Positions 58,401 through 64,000 of a stretch of DNA of 64,000 bases are shown here, piece by piece. The stretch is taken from NCBI GenBank assembly GCA_002914805.1, contig JXTB01000066.1, positions 644,236-708,235 on the forward strand. Direction: 5' to 3'. Origin of the DNA: Parasponia andersonii (taxonomy: Eukaryota; Streptophyta; Magnoliopsida; Rosales; Cannabaceae). The position numbers and the translations under genes are program-made. The notes under the pieces were generated by a model, which ran no database searches, was not told the DNA's origin, and saw only the letters and a program-made list of their open reading frames with translations. Within the stretch, counting starts at the first letter, position 1, and every line of letters begins with the position of its first letter.

Positions 58401-61400
58401 TTGAACTTAACGAATCATTACCTGCATTCCTCTATGTCCATAATCTAACCAAGATACTTCCTCAATTAGATTTGTTTTGTCCTCTGACTGACCGCAAGTA
58501 ACCCAAAATAATTCCACAGAATCAGTTAGTTCTCTTTCACGTCCATCGTCCAAATCAAGAAGAGAAAGCTCTCCATTTGCTCTCATTATCAAACACCTAC
58601 AGTGCAAACACTCATTATAACCAATGCATCTTACTATCTGCAGATAATTCAATATAATTTACATAAGCAATACCTAGCAGGCTCTCTTGCTGAGTAATCA
58701 GAATTAGAGCCAGTATGATTGTTTGAAATAGACTCTCTTGGAAGCTGATCAGGGATGAAGCGCATGGATGCAGGATGGCTCTTTGTAGTCATAATTGAGA
58801 GTTCTCGTACTGTAGAAAGCTGTTTGTCATTTTATCACTTAAAAATGTATGAAGAATAAAATCTTTACAAAATCATTCTCACGAGTGCAATTTAAATCAA
58901 AAGCATACAACTATCAGCAAATAGGCTTTAATTTAAGTGGAATCTTAAAGGAGAGCAGCTGGAAGTATTCTTTACCTGTAAATCTGGAGTAGTAGAAGGT
59001 GTCAATTCACCGACTAACTTTACATGGAATATATGGACATCAAATGGGCGATAGGTGACCAGAATATAATCTTGATAGATATCCATCACCATTGGTTTGG
59101 CAAGCAAAGGTTTTCGACAAAGCAATGAGCTCCGATCAAGGTGATACCTTGGGTAAAAAAGCAATTCATACCTGTAATCAGAATAACAGTTACAATTAAA
59201 TCAGCCACAGAATTATACAAATAAAAAACAGCTCCAGATCTTCAGAGTAATATAATAAACTACTAAGAAGATACCAGCCTACTCTTCCATAAACTGACTA
59301 ATACCACAGACATATACAAAATAAACATTAAACACAAAAACCATAATACAAGAATTTAGTAAATGAATTAACATGAAGAACTATCTCACGTGTTAGAGGA
59401 ATCGATGTAGTTGCAGACAACAACAATCTTCCCCATCCATAACAAACCTTGACACTGAATCTTTTGTTCCTGAGTAACATCTCCAAATACTCGCCACTTC
59501 CTTAAACGAATATCATATATGATTAACCCATGTAAACCAGCAACAGCTAAATACATTCCATCTTGGCTAGCTGCCACATGTTGAACTGGCCAATTTTGGG
59601 AGATATATGATACCTGGACCAAAGCAAAACTGTGTCAGAGACATCCATCTTACAAAATGAGAAACCAAGCATGATGAATTAAATTTGTGTTTTGACGGCA
59701 TAACTGGAAGGTTAAGATGTAGCATTTTAAGTTCATCAGTATCTTCAGACTGCACTACAAGCAACCGATCATCACCATAAATCACTTGACGGACATATGT
59801 TGTGCCAGAAACTCCTCTATTGAGGCAACATTTACCAAAAGAAAATGCAACAATTCTCTCTGAAGATTGTTCCTCAATAGTATAAAGCCTATATCCATAT
59901 TCATCCCACTGCATCATTGATGTGCCACTCATTAAAGGTTCATATTTACACTCCCGGCTAGGCTTAACCACTGGAGAGGAGAGAGAACTTAAACCTATTT
60001 GACGGATTGTTGACATTAGACGACAACCAGAAATAGACCAAACTGAGAGTCCTCTCAACTTCCACCCAACTGCAAAAGCAGAGTTATCGGGGGTCCATGC
60101 AATGCAACTGACAGGGCCAGTGTCATCCATCGAATATCTGAAACACAAAAATATACTAATCATGGATTATCTACGAACCAAACTCACGAATCAAGTTTAA
60201 CAAAATAAGAACTTAGTGTCTGACACTGATTGCCGAAACTTAAAATGACTCCACCTCCTAGGATCAACTAAAACCCCAAACTTACCCCCAGTCATACAAA
60301 GACACACTTCGGATAAGTGATGTTAATTCTCCCAAGTCATATAACTCAACCACCCCTCTCTTGGTACCAACAGCAAGGATTTGTTGCTCTGAAGCTACTG
60401 AAGCACATACAGCATCACCAGAACCAAGCCTTCTTTCAGGTTTTATATATTCAGCTTGCTTTAAACCTTTCTTACTTACAGAACATGACACCAGTTGCCC
60501 ATTAGAGAACAAAATAAATAGTAACCTCACTGGCAAGCAAAGCTCCAGCTGGGCAATGGCAGAGTTTCCAGAAACATTATGCTTGGGAACCAAAGTTTCT
60601 GAATGCCCTCCGGTAAAACCATTATCCAGAGAATGTCGCAATGAATTAGCCTCGCTGCCATCAGGTGGAAAGGAATCAAGTTCAAAAGCCCCATAAAACT
60701 GTACATGAAAACACAATAATTCCTCAGCATTTTGTTCAAATAGCTATATAATATTATTGCTCCAACACGACAGCACCAGACTGCAGTACATCAGAAATAA
60801 ATGGTTCAACATTGTAAATGAATGTCATATTTCATTACCTCCCCCTTCCAAGAGATGCTATACAATGATCCATTAGAAAGTCCAAGAAGCATATGTTTGC
60901 TATCACAGACAATATTGCTCCTGGAAAGGGCACATTACCCAAAAAAGAAAGGAAAAAAAAATTATCAAGATCACAATAACCAAATACTTCAAAACACAAA
61001 TATCTACAAAATAGAGGCCAACACATCCTATTTGCAATCATCATAAAATAACAATTTAATATGCAAAACTTGAAAATAATAATAATAATATCAGCAAGAA
61101 ATTTGAAACAGGTTCCTAGTTTATGTGACAAGGTTGTCATCGCAACAAGACACAGCATTTTTCTATTAATTATTGTAACAGAAGTTTCATATGTCTCCAA
61201 AGCCTCTTCGGGGACTAGAAATAGAATTAGGTACTTCCAAAAAAAAATTTTGATAGACATTATGATTAACTTACAACAATTTCGAATAAACTTTACAAGA
61301 AGTTTGTGACCATTTATATTAATTGGAAATTAACGTAAATTTATTGACTTACTACATGGACTCTGGATTCCATATGTTAACCAATAATTGCAAATTTGCA

Positions 61401-62609
61401 AATGTATTGCTCCAGTGCTACAAATCCAAACTCAAATAAGATTGTACTATTTCAAATCAAAGTAAGAAGGCTACTTACACTGCCAAGTTTTTTTGTGCAA
61501 AAGGCACTTGCTCACTGATAAGTAAGGAAATATTAGCAAGAAACAATCCAGAGGGTTGCTTCCCTCCAAATTGTACTTTTTTATCTGTAAACTGGACCTT
61601 GAAAAGGTGAAGAATGAAAGAAGATGTCTGCGAAATAAATAAATAAACAACCGTAACATGAATACAAATATCAGACACAAATAAGCAACCATTATATTAC
61701 ACACACCCCTATACTTTTACATATGACATTTGCACAAGATCAATGAAACACTTACAAGAATGGCAATCAATTTAGTATCAGGACTCCACACAGCTTGCAC
61801 ATTCTCTCCTTCCTTCATCAGCGAATCCGAATCCCTCTTGTACTTCCCCAATCTAACTTTATGCTGAATCCCCCCATTTACAAAACACAAAAAGACAAAA
61901 AGTGTTAAACCCCTACAAACTACTTAACTAAACCCGCCACATTCACTGAATCCATACTCAAAAAAGAAGCAGTTTCCCGATACAATTCCAAGCTCATCTC
62001 GACATAAACACAATTTTACTCGACTACAAGAGTACCTATTCCCACATTAACGACTTTAACCGCCAATTCCTCAAAAAACCAATCTCCGAAAAAACACAAA
62101 ATAACTCATACCCATATAAGTTAACATATAAAAATGTTCAAAAATTGAAGAATTAAGTAACTGTATTTCATATATATAACGCGTATACACATAACCACAT
62201 ACACATTGAGTGTACCTCAGAAGACCTCCACATTTTCCACATACATTTCCGAACCCATCTCCACATAAACACAATTATACAAGTACAAGACTACCCATTT
62301 CCGCATAAACGCCTTTAACCGCCAATTCCTCAAAAACCCATATCGTATAAACCCAAAAGAACACATACCCACAAAAGTTAAACACATAAAAATGATCAAA
62401 AATTATCCAATTATCTAACTATATTTCATGTATAGATACAGAGATATAGACATTAAATGTACCTGGGAAGAGCTCCATAGCTCGAGGTGAGAAGGAGAGA
62501 CGACAAGTAACAAGCGATTGATGAGCTTGAGGTATATGATCCGCTGTGAAGAGGGAGCGAGACCCTGTTCAAGTGGGATGACCTGCGGCCATCCGTACGC
62601 CATATACAT
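52428..62609 (-). CDS. RIC1: RIC1, Rab6/Ypt6-type GEF subunit (WD40 and RIC1 domains)
   Basis: RIC1 with RGP1 activates the Rab6/Ypt6 GTPase at the Golgi in yeast and animals; the plant protein is its clear counterpart. Minus-strand exons: 62609-62463, 61863-61756, 61627-61479, 60920-60839, 60698-60286, 60137-59705, 59613-59390, 59171-58976, 58819-58674, 58596-58422, 58288-58235, 57876-57697, 56912-56800, 56449-56270, 55624-55567, 54500-54441, 54343-54302, 54189-54062, 53963-53825, 53744-53667, 53248-53132, 52670-52608 and 52511-52428. Phases agree throughout and give 1122 aa; as recalled, an Arabidopsis homologue is of similar length. It starts MYMAYGWPQVIPLEQ. The first ~600 residues are WD40-like propeller (HVAASQDGMYLAVAGLHG, CIAWTPDNSAFAVGW). 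The RIC1 domain follows (FSHCLEWLLFTVFDAEIS; LFEECFQRRWYRTGA). All introns are GT-AG except the one after 53667, which begins GC. The name must not be confused with the ROP effector RIC1. Confidence 0.93.
53249..53666 (-). other. Apparent GC-AG intron of RIC1
   Basis: The exon ending ...GQK (53744-53667) meets intron sequence GCATTATT. The next exon starts LQMGTLQSRLDAEF after TTTCCAG. No in-phase GT site is near, and plant RIC1 homologues, as recalled, read GQK-LQ across the junction. So a GC donor is the best reading, although its downstream bases (GCATTA) do not match the usual strong GCAAGT. Confidence 0.65.
54699..55211. mobile_element. Mutator-type MITE in a RIC1 intron, 9-bp target duplication
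   Basis: 513 bp with ends GGGAAATTATCGTTAAAATA and its inverse (TATTTTAACGATAAATTCCC). The inverted repeat extends about 45 bases. It is flanked on both sides by TTTAAGAAA (54690-54698 and 55212-55220), a perfect 9-bp duplication as made by Mutator-like transposases. No coding capacity. It lies in the intron between the exons at 55567 and 54500. Confidence 0.88.
61995..62463. repeat. ~250-bp tandem duplication covering the RIC1 exon 1 donor
   Basis: The copies are about 61995-62225 and 62245-62470. Shared blocks include CATAAACACAATT, TTTAACCGCCAATTCCTCAA and TCAAAAATT. The unit includes the end of exon 1: the true donor (CTTCCCAG before GTACAT, after 62463) has a copy, CTTCTGAG before GTACAC, after 62216. 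So intron 1 contains a second 5' splice site look-alike 247 bases downstream. Confidence 0.8.
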
Positions 62610-63130
62610 CTTCGAATTTCGATTTGGGTTTGCGGTTTTGAGATCAGAGAGAGGAAAATTGGATTAGAGGGCCATTAGATTCTGCAGAGAGAGAGAGATC
62701 TGAATGTACCCAATTCAGGTGGATCTCGTATTGCTATTGCTACTATTCACAACTTGCCTGGAACCTTTTTTTTTATTTATATTTCCTTTTTTAATTTATT
62801 TTGGTTTTATTTTATTTCGTCGAAAAATATTGTCTTGGATGACCTATGTATGTGGGCCCACATGACGTGGCACGTTTGATGTGATGGACTGGTGCACCGT
62901 GCACGTGCACCCTATTGTACATGTCCTCCTCCTTTTTGTCTCTTTCTTTTTTCTTTTTCATTTTTCTCTCCTTTTTTTTTTTTTTGGTTTTAATCTGTAA
63001 TTTGTTTTTTGTTTTTAATCATAACGAAGCGATGGTTTAACTTTTAGGATAGAGAATGCGTGTGTGAGATGGGGTAAGTCAAATCCTACTTATTATAGAT
63101 TTTTTAATAATAAATTGCCACCATCAAATC
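62610..63130 (-). promoter_or_regulatory. RIC1 leader and promoter region
   Basis: Upstream of the RIC1 start. It contains the palindromic, G-box-bearing GTGCACCGTGCACGTGCAC at about 62892-62910 and CATGACGTGGCACG at about 62868. No TATA box was clear. Non-coding. Confidence 0.5.
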
Positions 63131-64000
63131 TTAACTATGTGATCTCAAATTTACAGTGTTCATAAATTGCTTAATCTGAACCACGTTGCATAGGAAATAT
63201 ACTAAACAAACAAATGAATAAATATATTCCTCACTAAAAAAAAAAAAATACAGTTTTGACAGATTAAAGTGGATAAAAGTAGATTGATTGGTATTGGTCT
63301 TTATACATAACATCGTTAACTGGGTTTTGGTTGAGAAGTGCAGTGCCCGCCTTTGAAGTATCCTAACCAGAGTGGAGAAGAGACAAACCACTGTAACCGC
63401 GGGGATCGAATAGGTCGGGAAGCGAGGGGGCCTTTGGGAGATAATGTGACCACAATGTAGGTCGTATCTGGATTCAAAATGGGCACATTGGCATTGGCAC
63501 AATAGCTGGGTATAAATTTGATGCAGAGGGCGATGAAGAAGAAGAAGAAGAGGGGTGTGAATTTGGAATATTATGGGTTTTCAGAGGGTTTAATTGAAAA
63601 AAAAACCTTTCTTTAGATTTGTACCATAAAGCTGAACAACAACAAGGGGTAGACTCCATTGTTGTACGGCATAGCACATGTTGAGGCTGAAACTCTCTGG
63701 AGTTTGTTTGGTCAACGTCCAGGGACATACTCCAAAACGGTGGTGTTTATTTTTTATTTGAGCTGAAACTCTCTTTCTTTTTTCTTTTTTTATTGTTATT
63801 TATTTATTGTTTTGCTGGAATTTACTTTTTTAGTGAGAAATATATTTATTTATTTGTTTCGTATATAATCTATGTGGCATGATTCACATTAGGCAATTTA
63901 TCGATACTACATTTGAGATCAAATGTTAGAGATTTAATGGCTTTACATAAGGTTATTATTAGCCCAAAAATAGCTAAACTAAGAGGAGAGGTGAATTAAG
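63131..64000. other. Unassigned end of window
   Basis: Two overlapping open frames on the minus strand (63131-63502 and 63474-63728) show no recognisable domain; one has a Ser run from a GAA repeat. About 63330-63480 is richer in GC than its surroundings and could be part of an unrecognised exon or promoter of a gene lying beyond the window. Nothing can be claimed. Confidence 0.4.

Noticed and set aside
63131-63728. Two overlapping minus-strand frames (123 and 84 aa)
   Set aside because: No recognisable domain, a Ser run from a GAA repeat, and no splice context; too weak to call a gene.
1-64000. CRISPR arrays, tRNA and rRNA genes, organelle DNA insertions
   Set aside because: No regular spacer-repeat arrays, cloverleaf candidates or organelle genes were noticed by eye; tRNAscan and a chloroplast/mitochondrial search could still find small pieces.

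Overview
This is a piece of nuclear chromosome from a flowering plant, almost certainly a eudicot. It is AT-rich and intron-rich, with gypsy and L1-type transposons, many MITEs, and five host genes of plant-typical families. The species cannot be named from the sequence. Exon joins below were worked out by hand from splice sites, reading phase and remembered family members.

Layout. (1) 922-4598, minus: MSL1-type mitochondrial mechanosensitive channel, six coding exons, 558 aa. (2) 5.3-10.7 kb: gene-free, AT-rich DNA with a cluster of related MITE copies, a long-inverted-repeat foldback element, a 165-bp tandem duplication and a Tourist-like element with a polypurine core. (3) 10.8-18.6 kb: two L1-type LINEs lying head to tail on the minus strand. 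The second is split by a Tat-lineage gypsy LTR retrotransposon (18556-32465) flanked by the 5-bp duplication AAAAT; the missing start of the LINE resumes at 32471. The gypsy element is a fossil with gag-pol on the minus strand, an antisense ORF on the plus strand, two tandem-repeat arrays between them, and a further solo-LTR-like insertion inside the antisense ORF. (4) 33036-37064, plus: DUF604/Fringe-like glycosyltransferase, three exons, 504 aa, whose promoter lies within 350 bp of the nested transposons. (5) 37747-38546: second Tourist-like copy. (6) 39173-40594, plus: single-exon malectin-like receptor protein that stops before any kinase domain, 473 aa. (7) 42105-43053: solo LTR of the same gypsy family, with perfect CCTAT target duplication. 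(8) 44042-51504, plus: ferric-chelate reductase (FRO), eight exons, 732 aa. (9) 52428-62609, minus: RIC1, the Rab-GEF subunit, 23 exons, 1122 aa, with one apparent GC-AG intron, a Mutator-type MITE in an intron and a tandem duplication copying its first splice donor.

The host genes do not form a pathway: they act in mitochondrial ion release, glycosylation, cell-surface sensing, root iron uptake and Golgi trafficking. No operon, CRISPR, rRNA or tRNA gene was seen. The most unusual points are the kinase-less malectin receptor, the antisense-gene and tandem-repeat architecture of the gypsy element, the copied splice donor in RIC1, and U3 repeats that differ among LTR copies.
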